Assembly (NCBI RefSeq): GCF_933775445.1
Contig: NC_065874.1
Location: 8,513,001 to 8,577,000 of the forward strand
DNA: 64,000 nt
DNA from: Argentina anserina
Lineage: Eukaryota; Streptophyta; Magnoliopsida; Rosales; Rosaceae
Reading direction: 5' to 3'
The notes beneath the pieces are model-generated. The model saw only the letters and a program-made list of their open reading frames with translations. It was not told the DNA's origin and searched no databases. Below are positions 1 through 12,770 of the stretch, in pieces. Each line of letters begins with the position of its first letter. Position 1 is the stretch's first letter. The translations under genes were made by a program, and so were the position numbers.

Positions 1-255
1 ATGAAATTTTAACAAAAAAAAATGCATATTATGTTCAAAATATTATAATTTACCATTATTATTTGAGTTGATATAATTTTAGAGTTATTAAGAATATAAA
101 TTAGCTTCATTTTGATACAAATATATATGAATTTTTAAGTTTTCATTAAAGGTGGGACGGGACGAAACGGGATAGAAATTATTCGTCTCACGTCTCATCC
201 CACTATTATGAAACGGGACGGGATCGAGATTTCCGTTTTTTATGCTCACCCCTGA
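1..255. mobile_element. Right end of a hAT-like non-autonomous element (left end outside window)
   Basis: Positions 151-235 are rich in GGGACGGGA and CGGGACGGG direct and inverted copies, and the block ends at about 255 with TGCTCACCCCTGA, whose reverse complement is TCAGGGGTGAGCA. Subterminal short G-rich repeats next to a (T/C)AGGGGTG-type terminus are the same architecture as the better-supported element at 30880-33960. The other terminus and the target duplication would lie before position 1, so the call rests on one end only. Bases 1-150 are AT-rich with no coding signal. Confidence 0.4.
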
Positions 256-379
256 CCAAACCACACTAAATTAGAATTATTTACAATACAATCCCAGCAC
301 AAGTTGTTGAACACCTTCCTTTGTTGAGAAAACCCGGCGGCCGGTTGTTCATCAGCACGACAACTAACAAAACCCCAAC

Positions 380-757
380 CATGCCGCCATATCGATTCAT
401 TCTCAATCACATTCCAACAATTTTCGTGGTAAAAGTGGCAGACGACGCGATCACTGGCCTTGACCTAACGATATCCAACGGCGGCAATTCTCTGCCATCT
501 TTTTCACATGTTGCACCCTCTGCTCCTTCAACACCTCCAGATCATCGTCATCGACACGATCAAATGTCGCGATCTCCTCGTCAAGCTTGTCCTCCATCGC
601 CTTCACCACCTTCAGCACTTGATGCTCGATCTACACCCAAACCACGAAAATGAACGAATTGAAAGCTGAATTTTGAATTGAGGAACAGAGAAGAGAGGGT
701 TTTGTGTACCTTGCTCGGCGTTGTCTTCGTTGGAGATTGAAGAAGAGCCGATGGGGG
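380..757 (-). pseudogene. TXNDC9-like (thioredoxin domain-containing protein 9) pseudogene fragment
   Basis: Read on the minus strand, an upstream exon ends at 710 (reading SISNEDNAEQ before a GT donor). The next begins at 630 after a TAG acceptor and reads IEHQVLKVVKAMEDKLDEEI, then DDDDLEVLKEQRVQHVKKMAE and RRWISLGQG. This matches the N-terminal part of plant TXNDC9/phosducin-like proteins, where the acidic linker, the basic KKMAE helix and WISLGHG precede the thioredoxin fold. A stop then follows; the next recognisable piece, KASDRVVCHFYHEN, is in another frame, and the segment that normally joins them is missing. Nothing beyond the first strand of the thioredoxin fold is present. Family members bind CCT/TRiC chaperonin clients, but this copy cannot encode the domain. 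Identification is from recalled family sequence and is fairly sure. Confidence 0.7.
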
Positions 758-1078
758 CGCGGTTGAGTCAGTCGGCACGAATAAGAAGATTACTCCTTTC
801 CCCACTCTCCTCCACAGATTGTGATGCCACCGGCAAGAGATAGAGGTTGCGGCATTGATGCTTCGTTGAGAGAGAGAGAGAGAGATATGTAGATATGTGG
901 AACCGAAAGGCAGTTGAAAAAAAAAATAAGGGTAGTAATGTATTTTTCAAGATAAAAATTGAAATGGACACATGAAATTAGACTGGTCAAGTTTTTGAAT
1001 GTTTTCGTTCATTTAGTCATTTTCTCTCTCTTTTTTTGTTACAGAGGGGGCCAAAAGAAATGTTTCAGTCCTCTTGGA

Positions 1079-1373
1079 TAACCACATGATAATATCTAGT
1101 GGTTTTCTTTTCCGATCACCATTTGACACTAAAAAGTTAATTAAAAATCATATTTAAGTTATTTTATCAAAGACTATTTTTGGTTTCTTTCTAAAACTCT
1201 ACGCCCTACACTCTAAAACCTATACTCTAAACTCGAAATTTTAGTTCAAAATCATCAATACTCATGAATGTCATTTCACAAATAATAAAAATATGTAAAA
1301 TTATAATGTTAGTGTAATAAATCCACGTGTCAAAATACAGGTGAAAATGACCACTAGACACTGTCACGTGGTT
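1079..1373. mobile_element. MITE with ~50-bp terminal inverted repeats
   Basis: The left end (from AACCACATGATAATATCTAG at 1080) pairs with the right end, whose reverse complement starts AACCACGTGACAGTGTCTAG at 1373. Both continue through a TGGT..TTTTC stretch to TTTGACAC, so the arms are about 50 bp and roughly 80% alike. The 190-bp interior is AT-rich and noncoding. No clean target duplication was found, so the superfamily is left open. Confidence 0.6.
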
Positions 1374-2099
1374 CTTTTAGAAGATTGAAATTTTTTTCAG
1401 GGGCAAGGGGCACAAAGACGAAATTTTTTGCAATCCTCCTAGATTCGCATATACGGTCAAATATTGGAACATAGATAGTCATGAAATCAAATGCTTACTT
1501 CTTTAGATTAACCACTAAACCAATCCACGCAAGATTTCAATTTGCATCAGGAACCCTTCCAATTCGCTTCAAGAACCATTCCGTAACCTGAAATTATCAT
1601 GGAGAAATAAAATCAACCTTGACAGCTCCATCATAAACCAAATTTGTTATAAGAAAAATGAAAACCCGGAGCACGATTCCAATACTTACCCCAATTCTAC
1701 TGACCAAGTTATAGCTCACAAAGCATGAAAGCAGTAAAGATCAAGTTAGCTAACCACTACATATCAGAGTATACCTGCAAACTAAGAACAACAAATATAC
1801 AATCAGCAAGCGAACCGGAATATTAACGACCATCAAAGATAAATGTAATAAAAAATAACAAAACCCAGGCCAACTAAAATTGACCACACAAAATAGAAGA
1901 TCAACATGGATACTGTTTCTCTTTATATGCACATAATTCCTCCGTTAGTCAATTTGCCTTAACGACCATCAGCGAATTCAAAAAACGGCAGGACGTCTAC
2001 TGAAACCTGGGGTACAATTTGAAGTTACTCTTTCAAGAACACAGAAAAAGAATCCTAAATTGAAGGGAACGACTCAAAATCAAAACCTAAATTGAAGAT

Positions 2100-3320
2100 C
2101 ACGCGAGGCTCAAAACTCACCAAGAAAGTGTTTGAATGATTGAACCTTGATGAAGCGAAGAGAATTGAGGAGATGACAGAGTGAAAGAAAAACCAAGAAA
2201 TTAAATGACAATGTGCATCCTTAAGTTACACCAGCTGAAAGATTAAATATTGAAATTATACTCTTTTGATTGAATACAGGAGACCAGTAATACCTGATAC
2301 AGATTTTTAGTTTCAAATCACATAAACTTTCTGGCCAAAACCTCCAACCTATATAATGGATCACACAAAAAACAGAGATCACATAAGAATATAATTCGCC
2401 TACACCAAAAAAAAAACGCAACCCTTTACCTTTTCAATCACAACTTCCAGCCTCCCCTACATAAATAACAAGAATTAATACCAATTAACTACGGAAAGTA
2501 AAAAAAAAAAAGAATTTAAAAGACTAAATTATCTTGCTTAACCGACGAAGTCCAAATACATATATTTTTAAAAATTGAAAACCTATAAACAACCTCCAGC
2601 TAAGTCAGCTAACCAAAAGTGGACTGAATGAGTAATTTTCAAATTAAATTCAACAAACGTATTGAGAGCAAAACAATTACCAAAGGAGGTCTTCTTTGGC
2701 AAATAATCTATGTCTGCATAAAGAAGGGGCATGTATCAAAATAAATTAGACATATGAACAATCGTCCATCAAACTCCAGAACCCACTAATATAATTACTT
2801 TGGAAGAAGAAGTGAAGAACCTCTATACACTGAGTTAGTGATGAAAGCTGAGAAAAGATGTGATGAAAACCCGCAAATTAACCCGCATCAGAATAAGAGG
2901 AATCTTTTGGTAATTGGGGTAAGCAAGGATTACAGAAAATCAAAGAAGACTGGAGATGGAAAACCCGTTTCCATCATGCGGAATCTCTCCCTCTTTCATC
3001 TGTCGCTCCAACTCTTGCCTCTCTACCTTTATTTGGAGTTAACACGTACAATGATTTTAGAAAGGTAGCGGCTAAGTGGAAGAAGCCGAAGCCACCACGC
3101 AGCTTAAATGTGGCGGTGGGAGACTGGAGAAGGTGAGTTGATTGGAATATTTGGCATGGCGGTAGGAGAATGATGCATATCCAAGACTGAGAAAACTCCT
3201 CACACTGTACAGTACCACCAAATTTGAAGACCGATCGACTGTTTTGTTAAAAGAAAGGGAAGCAGGGGCAAGAAGGTATGTGCCTATGTGGCGTCGGAAT
3301 GGCAAAACTGTAAACAAAAG
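2100..3320 (-). other. Possible exon remnants of an unidentified minus-strand gene
   Basis: Several short minus-strand stretches read like spliced coding sequence but I cannot name the gene. Around 3045-2950 one frame reads KVERQELERQMKEGEIPHDG before a stop. Near 2727-2690 an AG acceptor precedes IDYLPKKTSF and a GTAATT donor. Near 2458-2425 an acceptor precedes a 27-nt exon, and joining the two in phase gives KKTSFGRLEVVIEK. About 2195-2120 a pyrimidine-rich stretch looks like a 5' leader. No complete reading frame can be built. This could be a decayed gene, an expressed noncoding transcript, or chance. Confidence 0.25.
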
Positions 3321-3762
3321 TGAAACATGGGCAAAATCTGGAAGAAATTTCCATTTGAACAGTGCCTCCGCTTGGCACCAATCTTTTTTTTTTTATCAAA
3401 GATTAATTCACTCACTTAAGAAGAATTACATTAATTACATCAAAGATTAATTTTTTTTATCAGTATACATGCATGCATGAATGTAAATTTTGACCAGAAA
3501 CGCTTATAGTCTTAGAATTATGTATAGTTCTTTCATAAACCCTTGGTTTGATTAAGGGTAGTATATATTATGAAAGAAAAAAAACTACATGGAACTCAAA
3601 ACTAGTTAGGACTTAGGGACTCAACGCAACTAACTATATGGACTTCTTTTGAACTTAGTCGGCAATGGAAGAGTTGTCTGAAGAAGGCCACATATCGAAG
3701 TAATCATCCATGCCCTGGTCCATTTATGTAGGCTTTGGCAAGTACTGTGACGAGTTCTCCTG

Positions 3763-6628
3763 CTATTGTTCGGTTGCATCCTTCATCGCGAAATCCTGGT
3801 TGTTGATATTGGTCTTTGTTGAATCCTCAAGGCCAAGCTCACTCTCCAAGTAACTGAGCCACTTTCCGCTTTCAACTAGCTCTAAGTTTGAGCTCTGGTA
3901 GGTCTGATCCGCCTGAGGTAATAGAGGTTCAGGGTTTGATTGAAATGTCATAAATCCATCTAACATATTCCAGAAATCATAGTCACACTCGAAAGGAATT
4001 TCAAGGACTGCCTTGTCTTCAATCAGAGGGTAAGCTCCTTCAAAGTCAAACACCAAATCATCTGGCCTTAAAATACCGCCACCTTGGCTGGAACTCGAAT
4101 CGTTTGAGGACTCCAGAGATGAAAAGGAAGAACTTATCGTCAACGTTTTCACGCCTTTAGCATCATCAACCGGTACCCTAACTTGATTTGTTACTTCCAT
4201 CAGTAGATTTTGATCAAGTTTTTCTTGGATTATCGACAAGTTGGGCAGTTCATAGTCGTTCTGGTTCTTGGACATGTTGCTATCTTGGTTAGATTGATGC
4301 TCGAATTCAGCGGTGGTTCCGGCACTCGGTTCTCCACTAGACAACTGAGATGAAGCACTGGAAGAAGAAGATGAGTAAGAGGACGATATGGAAGATAACT
4401 CCTTTGATTGATCATCTCCACATGAATTCTTCGAAGCCAGTCCCTTCCGCAGATGAGTATTCCACACATTCTTGATTTCGTTATCTGTTCTTCCAGGAAA
4501 GTGGGATGCAATTTTAGACCACCTGCACAATATCACACTTTCATTACACAGGGAAATACTATATATAAACACTTGCCGATCGAGTTGAGAAACCTAGCTA
4601 GTAGCTAGTCAATGATATACTATATTGTATAACTTTCTCAAAAAAAAAATGTATAACGGAATCGTTAATAGAATCATAGTGTAAATTTGTGGACTAATCA
4701 AATTCATGGAGATCAGGGGTTTCGGATCGGATCTTTCAAGAACACTTACTTGTTTCCCCAAGCTTCATGTAGCTTAATTATGGACTCCTCTTCCTCCTTT
4801 GTGAAGTTACCTCGCTTCAGATCAGGCCGAAGGTAGTTGATCCATCTCAAACGACAACTTTTCCCACATCGCAGTAGACCTTCAAAACAGATGTTGAGTA
4901 GTAACATTTGATCAATATTCATTTTAAAAGTACAAGTTAATGGATGGGAGCATTGGATTGAATATGGTATGTAGTACGTACTGCACTACTAGTATAATAT
5001 GAAATCGTTTAAATTTTGATGTGGCTGTCATAATCAAGCATTAATAGTATTAAGATTTTTCAACCATACCATTTTCCCGGCAGATGTGGCATGCTTTTTT
5101 TATCTAACTTAGGAGAAATTCCGAGGATAGGTAGTCTAAAAGATGATGTAATTATGTACCATTTAAGAAAAATTAAGTGCTAGCTAATGATAAACCTCAA
5201 AATAATGTCGATCATTTCATATACATAAAATATCAACAACAAGGTTACAAGAGCATGCAAAAAATACGAAATTAAGCAATAACTTTTCAATGTACCATTG
5301 AGGTAAAACATAAGCTGCCTTTGACGTTGAAGCATTTGTGATAAAAACAATATATAGTTCTTTGCTGGTCATTTTAAAAAACCAGTGGCCAGAAGGAAAA
5401 CAAAACAGCTCAAACTAGCTTGACCGAGAAATGGTAAAACGCTTTTAAACTAATATTTATGTTTAGGTAGTATGTGCATGGATATCATCTGTCACAGAAA
5501 CTGTACGTATGCTTAATTTCTAACTTTTCTGACTATTTTGTATATATAAATCTGTCAATTTATTAAGTTAACCATAGACGAACATGTATCCTATGGAAAT
5601 TGTTTTTTTTTTTGTTTACATGGCATTGATGTATACTTTTCTATGATCGAGTATGGTATAAACCTACTATAGTCATAAGTAAAAGCTAATTAGAAACCTT
5701 TCTAGATATGTAATCAACTTGGTCGCAAAAATATGGTAATAATTAATATTGTAAAAGTAGTTTGTTTTTTTCTGGGGCAAAGAGTCAAAGTCATTGTTAA
5801 GGATTGAAAAAATAAATAAACAAAGTAAATTACGTTTCAAACTTGCCATGTTAGTGCTTTTTAACTAACAACGTCACATTTTCAAAAAAAAAAAAACCTA
5901 ACAACATCACGTACAGTCAAAAATATGATAGTGACAAACGCATTACCATGCCACAGGGTCATATATTAAACAGACTAAATTCTTTGTAAAACGCTCTCTT
6001 TTCTGTGTTTCTTCGAATTCCTTTCATTAGATCATTTGTGAAGAAGGAATCCATTTGTGAAAATTTTAATAGTAAACAACACTAGGAAAGTAGGAAATTA
6101 AGAAGAATTTACTTTTAAGTTTTCCGCAAGTGTATGTGTAAGACCTTGTAAATTTGAGAACATAAGTGTCCCGAGTGTGGCGTATATGCAAGTGCGGAGG
6201 TTTTTGTGAAGCTGATATTTTATGGACACGGACAAGTTGGAAAAAAACAAGAACGAAGAAAAAAAATGCAGGCTGCTAATTCGATCATGCATGCGCATGA
6301 CAAGACTTAAAACATTTGAAGGCAATTTGATCATATCTTAATCTGCAATGCGTTACCTATCTAATTCATGATCGCATTGTTCTGAAAAGACAAACATCAT
6401 TGTATGAATCTCATTGCGAGCCCTTTTCTACCACCTTTGCCACAAGACAAAAGGTAATTCTTCGCGAGGGGGAGAATTAAGATTACCTGCTTGTTTAGGG
6501 AGAGCCCTCCAGTTACTATGACCATGTTTCTGAATGAAGCTGATAAGCCTCAAGTCCTCAGAAGGACTCCAAGGACCTCTCTTCACTTGGCTCTTATCAC
6601 AACATGGTGTTCTTCCCTTCCCTCCCAT
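3763..6628 (-). CDS. R2R3-MYB transcription factor, subgroup 3-like (MYB58/63/72 type)
   Basis: This is a DNA-binding transcription factor of the nucleus. Three exons, 6628-6487, 4879-4750 and 4522-3763, splice in phase to 343 codons plus stop; the 130-bp second exon is the usual size in R2R3-MYB genes. R2 (about residues 14-62) and R3 (about 67-113) keep the regularly spaced tryptophans, and R3 has the recognition segment [20 protein letters not shown]. The N-terminus [20 protein letters not shown] and [16 protein letters not shown] fit subgroup 3 better than MYB14/15. Arabidopsis relatives control lignin genes (MYB58/63) or iron-deficiency and root responses (MYB72/10); which applies here cannot be read from sequence. 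The C-terminal region is serine-rich and acidic, as in activators. The long first intron (1607 bp) contains nothing recognisable. The annotated stop may be a truncation: the frame continues past it (see findings). Confidence 0.92.
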
Positions 6629-6821
6629 CTGAATTTGTCTCTCTGTCTTTTCCCAGATCGGATCTCGGTCAGATTTCTCACTCTCTACCTGTACACCAGT
6701 ACCTCCTGACTCCGAATCACTGATATAGTGTTCTCTAATATTAACCCCTCTTTACCTCTCTTTGTGGTGTTGATATGGATAGTTTCATTTATGGCTTTAT
6801 GCATCAACTTTGGTTTCCTTC

Positions 6822-6832
6822 CATATATATAG
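6822..6832 (-). promoter_or_regulatory. TATA box of the MYB gene
   Basis: CTATATATATGG on the minus strand lies about 195 bp upstream of the MYB start codon. It predicts transcription starting near 6795 and a leader of roughly 165 nt without an intron. This is the only good TATA match in the 300 bp upstream. Confidence 0.5.
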
Positions 6833-6965
6833 AGGGAGAAGCAGGCCACAAGAATCATGCCTGTAATGCTGCAATATATAGGAGTCTAGGGCGATTTTAT
6901 AAAATCATATTTCTTTCTGATTTAATTATTATTTGTCCTGTATTGCTGTGTGAAAATTTCCTAAC

Positions 6966-6988
6966 TATATATATATATATATATATAT
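6966..6988. repeat. (TA)n microsatellite
   Basis: About 11 uninterrupted TA units upstream of the MYB gene. Confidence 0.9.
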
Positions 6989-7388
6989 CAATCTGATGAA
7001 AATCTGGTACCTCTTTTTACATTTAAATAAATGACTATATATTTAAAAGAAATGAAACTTTGCTACCGTAATCACAGCCCTCCACTTCAACAAAAAATGA
7101 TTTTATTACAGCGATGGCATAAGCTAAGAGTTTCAACTATCCAAGACTTTTGGGTTTGCTTCCTTAATTTCAACCCTGGTGCTGCTTTTCTCCTCAATAA
7201 GCTATTACACATTAGTTTGCTTTTGGTAATCTAAGTAATGGGATATCCTAACATTCCCAGGTGTGTAATTACAGATAACATCTTGCATGGGGTACATGTT
7301 CATCCCTATATATCCCTTGCTTGAATAAACTAATTCGATGAATGACTTCCTTTTTCTTCCGTTTTCTTTCTTTCTCGAAACCGTTGGG

Positions 7389-8243
7389 GGCAGCTGATCC
7401 TCTATCCCATTTCCTCTATTTCCTTCCCTATTCCCCACTAGGTAATTGACATTTGTCATTCCACGCATCAAATTTAATAGGTAATTAATAGAGTTATGTC
7501 TAGGAAATAGTAAATTTATTTACAAAAAAAAAATACTTATAAGTAAATGCTTGATTTGGGTCGGATTGAAGGCTTTTTGTATATTTCGTTCTTCTTATGT
7601 TCCACTAGTAATACTCCACTATTATTGGCCGAAGGCAATCCTTGGTGTTCTAGCCAGTGTACAGAGCTCTTCTTACCATAACTCTCCCAAATCCCAATCA
7701 TGTTCTTCCTCGTAGATGCAATGCAGAAACAAGATTCAAGTTTAAAAATATCCAAATCTGATATCTCTAAGAGAAGACTTTGATCAACATATTCCTCCCT
7801 TATCGATTAACCAGGAACCCATTCTAATCATCGCCAGTGGATACTATAAATATCATCCCCACCAAAACTTCTTTGATGGTTAGATTCAAAGTAACTCATT
7901 AATTATAATCTAAACCAACTCCTAAAATTTGGATTTGGGTCTTTCAGGAATATATCAAAGTCAATCCAAATTTTATGGCGGTCTCTATCTTGCACTCGAG
8001 GATTTAATTGATCTGGGTGTATCAGCCTTTCAAATAAGAACTAAGAAGGTAAGATTTGATCTGGGTTGAAGAACAAATATATAGAATTTGGCCATTTCGT
8101 TAAATAATTGCTATATTATATTTTAATAAATAATATTTTTCACTAACTCTGTTAAGTAGTTGTTAAACTTAATAACATGGAATGACATATGTCAAATACT
8201 ACAGAAAAGGGAATAGAGGATCAGCTGACACCATTAGGAACTT
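7389..8243. mobile_element. Fold-back MITE with ~80-bp inverted ends
   Basis: GGGCAGCTGATCCTCTATCC at the left end (about 7389) is mirrored at 8160-8243, whose reverse complement reads GTCAGCTGATCCTCTATTCC. Similarity continues inward through a shared TTGACAT.TGTCATTCCA.G block for about 80 bp. The interior, about 690 bp, has no coding signal. Long inverted ends without a transposase suggest a Mutator-like or fold-back element. No 9-bp target duplication was recognised. Confidence 0.55.
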
Positions 8244-11200
8244 GGGATGGATAAAATCGCCCGAAAATAAAAGTAACCTATGAAGCTGCATGCATGGTTT
8301 GTACTTTGTCCGATTCTGGAAGAAGAATGTGATTTGAACTTGTTTAATTCTAGATAGCCCCTCGTAGTTGCCAACCAGCCCTGGTCAGGGCTAGCTGACC
8401 AAAAGCAATGAAATACCAACACCCTCTCACTTTGACAAAATCAACTTCAAGTAATTAAATGGATGGAGACGGAAGCTGTTAATGGCTAGGATGTAGGAAC
8501 AACAAGATCTTTTGATTCGAGTTAGGCGAGAGAAAGGAGGAATAAAAAAAGAAGATTGAATGGATTATCCCACCCTCGCACGAACCATTTTGATGGCTGG
8601 CCCAATCGTTGCGGTGCTATCATTCGGTTCGTCTTCAATAAAATCTTCCCCATTTGTTTGCAGTTTGTTTGGTGAATTTTTTCAGCAGGTAATTAAATTG
8701 CTACCCAGAGCTTGAACATATTTTTTTTACCAGGTATTCAGTTCCAACTTAACTGTACCTCGAATTAGTGATAGAAAGTTGTTGCTATATTTCTTCCCGA
8801 GAGCTTTCCGAGTTTTAAACCCAATTTGGGTTAAGTGATTTAAGTCTCTCAATTTTTGTTTTTTTGTTTTTCGGCTATCCTCGAGCCTTCTAAGTCTCTT
8901 AGTTAGATTGTCAAAGTGACATGTGTCACTGTTTTATTGGTTTTGGTCAGCTGGCTTGACCCGGGTTGGTCAAGTAATTTTCTTCCGTTTCCGTTATTTT
9001 AATGCAGAGACCAAAAAGAGGTCATGTGAAACATTTCACTCCAGAAAAATTCATCTTGGCTACTGAGACGAGTGTTAGCCATGCATCCACTACTATAGCC
9101 TAATTGAGGATACAATAAGATCGAGATCGATGTACATTATTCAAAAAAATAAATATAAATTCTTCGATTTAATGGCAATATTAAGCATTTCCTTCTCGAT
9201 CGAATATGTGTAACAAGAGCTTTTTCACCATTTCCAAACCCTAATTATAATGAAAATATGGCCTATTAAAATATATACAATGAGGCACATTGGTCAAATT
9301 GCGATCTTCCGAAAATTTAACCTTTGCGCGCATTAACTGTTATGTTTATGTAAAACTCTATGTTTGCAAATGGTGTAATTTGTTACATTGTTTTCTATCA
9401 TATAACAGAATCATGCACGTACAATTGTCACGTGCGTAAATTGCGCTTGTTTTCTAACAAACCTCGAATTTCATTAATTACTACACATTTTATTCTCATG
9501 AACTCCTGTTTGTTTGGAAATAACATGAAGAATATTGTGATGGCTATTAAGACATTTACCTAATCGTCATAAAAAATCGTATCATTTAAGTTTTTAACAG
9601 TCCAAACAAGTTCACCCCACTTGCCTATATAAGACACTTTCTGACAAAGTTGCATGAACTAGAACGAACATATGACTTCACCATTTGGTGGATATTGGCC
9701 TATTAATTAACATTTTGGATACCTAAATTACAATAAGTTATTTTTATTGGGTTATTTCTAGTGCATGCATGTATGAATAAAACATTTGATCGATGTCCAC
9801 AAAAACACTTGATTTTCATGTATGATTATGAATCCACAAGTGAAATCAATCAATCATCATACGCAAATTAGTCGTCCTCGTTTTAAAGTAAGTTGTGGAT
9901 GATATAGAGTTTGTGGATTAATGATATATGATTAAATTAATATCTTAGCCGTGTAGGTGAAAACCTGCCGAATTTGTACCGAGTTTTGACTTGTGTATTG
10001 ATAGCACTACAATATCATGCTTCACATTTTCTTCTTGTTATTTTTCTTGTTACGAAGTTGTAGCAAAACGTTAAAGCTACTAATTAAGCTAGCTTAACTT
10101 AAAAAAAGTCTAGGACTTTATTGGTACATATACTCACCAAATTTTACCCGGAACCCTTGAATGATAAAAGTCATCGCCATCAGGAGCCTGAGGCTTAAGC
10201 TCTCCAAGCGCATTGGTGTCTATAAAAGGTATTGTTGGCAGCAGTTGAAAATGGAATTCATCGTAGTTGGTACTGTATACGTACGTGCATGCTCCACATG
10301 AAACTTTACCTATCTCTGATATTGTGCAGCAGATCACCAGAAAAATATGCCCTAATAGACCAAGTCGCACGTAATACTTTTATGATGATTAAGACTTTCT
10401 GGTGAGGGTGAGGCTACGATATGATTGTCTTCGTCGACTTTGAATCTTCAATTAACTTGTTAGTCGTAATTAAGAGAAGAGGTGTGATCCAATACCAAGT
10501 CTCCAACAAACGCGCTGAAAAATAATGCATCATCAGACTCTTCGGTTCGAGATGCATGATTACGTAATTGTAAACTCTTAGGTTCATATTATACTGGATT
10601 ATTACGCATCAGGTACCATCACGTAAGACCGTAAACTCCTGCTTAATTAAATGTAAAGTGTACTACTGTACTCTTATCAGATCGATTATTACGTACCACG
10701 ACGTACGTACTACGTGTCTACGTCCTGTAAGGGTTTTGAAGCAACTGATCGATCATAACTGCTCGACGCCTCGACTAAATCACATCAAGGCGTGCAATCT
10801 AGCGGAGCTGTATGTATACTATCCTGTAAATTAATAACAAGTGGAATCAGTGTTGAGAGTGATGGGCATACCAATAAGCGGATTAAGCGCCATGCTAATT
10901 TGAAATATTTATATACACATTAGGTCACCGGCCCAGGTTGCCTTTGTTAACAATTGATACTTGATAGTAAATTTAAACTTCATTATAATTAGATGCAAAA
11001 GCATCCACAAATTTATAGAGTAGCCTAACAGAGTAAGTCTAACCATTTGAAAATTCCCTAAAAAAAACCATTTGAAATTTAAAGATTTAATAATAGGGCC
11101 CTCAATAATATGAATTAACTAATCTCTCTGAATTTCTTAAGAAAACTAACATTTAGAATGCTTTGTACAATTTGGTACCTAAATGTTGACAAGTTATTGA

Positions 11201-12187
11201 AGTTAATTGTTTGGTTAGTAGGCATGTACTAACCACTAGGACTTTTTAAGACTCACATTAAATCTCTAATAGACAAGTCAAAGAGATCGATAGAGTCATG
11301 AACTCATGATCACGTACCCTAATCCTAAAAATGAATACAATGAAAATATTTATACCATTAGCATGACGTTTTGCTTATGTGAGAAAAATGGTATCGATCA
11401 TGCTCTCTTCTAAAACAATAAGGGATTTTTTGTATTTCAACCTTGTTTTTAAGTTCTTCTAGGGTTTAATGGGGTGATACACGAGTGCTTGCAATTTTCT
11501 TTTGTAAGAATTCGCATTTGAAAATATTTGTTAATCACATGAATAGGTGGCTACTGGATAGTGATGGGAGAAAACTAATAACATGTCATATTCAACAATT
11601 GGTGATTCTAGTTCATAATGGGAGACTTCATCCATGCCTTTTGTTTTTCAAATGAAGTTATTAGAACATTGTCGAGTTGGGGTGGCATGTCTTCCGGACG
11701 AAATTGTACATAGAGACGAATTAATCGTACATACTGTTTTAGATCATAAACTAAATTATCCATCAATCAACGCGGACTAAAAATTGTGACATGTTTTTCT
11801 CTTCTTCTTTTTTACTCCAATAATACGTGGTCGACATGATTAAATTACAAAGTGCAGATGCGTGTGTGTGGTCATTGTGAGAATAGGCAATTAGACATAT
11901 ATCATGCTGGTTGGTGCATGACCGAAGTCATATGTATCATTACCGTGTATTCATTGTGATCGGAAATCCTATAAGCGAGTCTGAAATGTAGGCAAATATG
12001 TACCGCTCTCACATACACAATGTAATTAACAACATTTAGTGAAGCTACAAGGACTTGAGATTGGCATAAGTCATATATCAGCAAGGAACCTAACAGATTT
12101 TCAGAGATGCCAAATTCCAAATGAATGAAGCTTGCATGTTGATAAAAAATTGGAAAAAGAAAAAAAAGTAAGAGGATAGTATCACAA
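8244..12187. other. Gene-free intergenic stretch
   Basis: About 3.9 kb of AT-rich sequence. No reading frame with a convincing family match, no splice-linked exon series and no clear repeat was seen. A short minus-strand frame at 10134-10370 starts with a hydrophobic stretch, but nothing else supports it as a gene. Confidence 0.5.
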
Positions 12188-12770
12188 GAGCAGGAGCGGA
12201 TCTATATATACATGAGCTCTCTGGGCTGGAGCCTAGACAAAATCTCGCGATAATATTACTATTTTCCCTCATGCAGTCGTGAAATTCTTGATAGTTAAGT
12301 TCGAACCCTCTTTTTTCTCTTGTTGTCTTTTGGTTTCTCCCTCTTTAGAATCTTTCACATGTTTCTTCTCCTTCTTCTTTATGTTTTAGCCTTGTACTGC
12401 AGGCTATACATGTAAGGCCTGTAGCATAATATTTTGAACCCAATTTATATGCTTTGTGCATGTATTGACAAATTATTTACGGTGTTGCATAATATTTTTT
12501 GAACCCAATTTCCATGCTTTGTGCATCTATTGACAAATTATTTATGGTGTTTAGTAGACTTTCAAAATTTCTTGTATGAATCTTGTTGAACCCGGCATGT
12601 TCGTGTAGGCATTTTAGCAGTAAAATAAGAGACTTCGATAAGCAATCAGATATTCTTTGTTGCAAAAGTGTGTTGCAAGTTAGTAACTAATGTTAAATTG
12701 GTATTACTCTGTGAAATTCTAAATTTTGTTTACTTTGGTAATTAGCCTATACAAGTTTCGGATCTTGGAT
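12188..12770. mobile_element. Probable non-autonomous hAT-like element
   Basis: The left end reads GCAGGAGCGGATCTATATA. The right end, reverse complemented from about 12778, reads GTAGTAGCGGATCCAAGATC, an imperfect ~16-bp terminal inverted repeat of the AGNGGCGGATCTA kind common in plant hAT elements. There is no coding capacity. The flanks do not give a clean 8-bp duplication, and the right end is blurred by a tandem repeat that starts inside it. Confidence 0.45.
12424..12549. repeat. Tandem duplication of a ~62-bp unit
   Basis: Two adjacent copies share GCATAATATTTT, then GAACCCAATTT, ATGCTTTGTGCAT and TATTGACAAATTATTTA, with a few substitutions. Both lie inside the hAT-like element. Confidence 0.85.

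Noticed and set aside
321..653. Plus-strand frame with KPGGRLFISTTTNKTPT, reminiscent of a COQ3-type methyltransferase
   Set aside because: The resemblance covers about 15 residues only, and the rest of the frame is the antisense of the TXNDC9 relic.
1190..1245. Interstitial telomere-like repeat (CTCTAAACC-type motifs)
   Set aside because: The motifs are irregular and never form consecutive CCCTAAA units.
10134..10370. Small minus-strand frame with a hydrophobic N-terminus that could be a secreted peptide
   Set aside because: No recognised peptide motif, no promoter and no second line of evidence; a 78-codon frame with a hydrophobic start is expected by chance in this much sequence.
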